Positions 7,357 to 7,454 of a stretch of DNA of 7,454 nt are shown here, piece after piece. Position 1 is the first letter of the stretch. The number at the start of each line of letters is the position of its first letter. The position numbers were made by a program, and so were the translations under genes. Source of the stretch: Rubrivivax sp. (GTDB lineage: Bacteria > Pseudomonadota > Gammaproteobacteria > Burkholderiales > Burkholderiaceae_C). The stretch is taken from NCBI GenBank assembly GCA_020851615.1, contig JADZCL010000185.1:1-7454 (forward strand). The letters are read 5' to 3'. The notes beneath the pieces were generated by a model that saw only the letters and a program-made list of their open reading frames with translations, had not been told where the DNA came from and did no database searches.

Positions 7357-7454
7357 TGCGCAAAACCGCTCAAATCCACCGGCAGCGGTGGCTTCCAGCC
7401 GCGCTTGCGGTGCTCGACAGTGACGAAAGTGCGAATTCCGCCGCGCACGAACCA
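7353..7454 (-). CDS. Unidentified protein, C-terminal 33 residues only
   Basis: An open frame enters from the right edge and ends in a TGA that overlaps the GTG start of the SET gene by four bases (GTGA). The 33 visible residues begin WFVRGGIRTFVTVEHRKRG and end VDLSGFAQ; they are basic in the middle and contain no motif I can name. The frame is open to the window edge, the codons are GC-rich in the third position as in the neighbours, and the overlap copies the style of the other junctions. I therefore treat it as a real gene end rather than chance. Its function cannot be told from this fragment. Confidence 0.7.
   Translation of the reverse strand, partial: WFVRGGIRTFVTVEHRKRGWKPPLPVDLSGFAQ

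Overview
The window is about 7.45 kb of GC-rich DNA carrying one gene train, all read on the minus strand. The most likely source is a betaproteobacterium of the order Burkholderiales. The reasons are the high GC, the succinylase-branch lysine genes with a betaproteobacterial-type DapC, and protein sequences that read like Rubrivivax/Leptothrix/Comamonadaceae homologues. The order is inferred from recognised families, not from a search.

In transcription order (right to left) the window holds eight genes: the last 33 codons of an unidentified gene; a small SET-domain protein lysine methyltransferase; dapC; dapD; a PilU-type type IV pilus retraction ATPase; dapE; prmB (ribosomal protein L3 glutamine methyltransferase); and a YheS-like ABC-F ATPase whose 3' end runs off the left edge. 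There are no RNA genes, insertion sequences, CRISPR arrays or phage genes. The only intergenic stretches are 37 bp (SET gene to dapC) and 46 bp (dapD to pilU). The other five junctions are 4-base ATGA or GTGA stop/start overlaps, so the region looks like one long, partly translationally coupled operon. Its promoter probably lies upstream of the window, and no convincing internal promoter or intrinsic terminator is visible.

Functionally, DapD, DapC and DapE catalyse three consecutive steps of the succinylated route to meso-diaminopimelate: succinylation of tetrahydrodipicolinate, transamination, then desuccinylation. This route feeds lysine and peptidoglycan synthesis. PrmB and the ABC-F protein belong to the ribosome/translation sphere. 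The pilus ATPase and the SET methyltransferase are the unexpected members.

Most of the window is ordinary housekeeping DNA. The points worth a second look are: the pilus retraction ATPase wedged between dapD and dapE and overlapping dapE; a very compact bacterial SET enzyme with a complete eukaryote-like post-SET zinc signature; a perfect 42-bp in-frame direct repeat inside the ABC-F gene; and the unidentified gene coupled to the SET gene.
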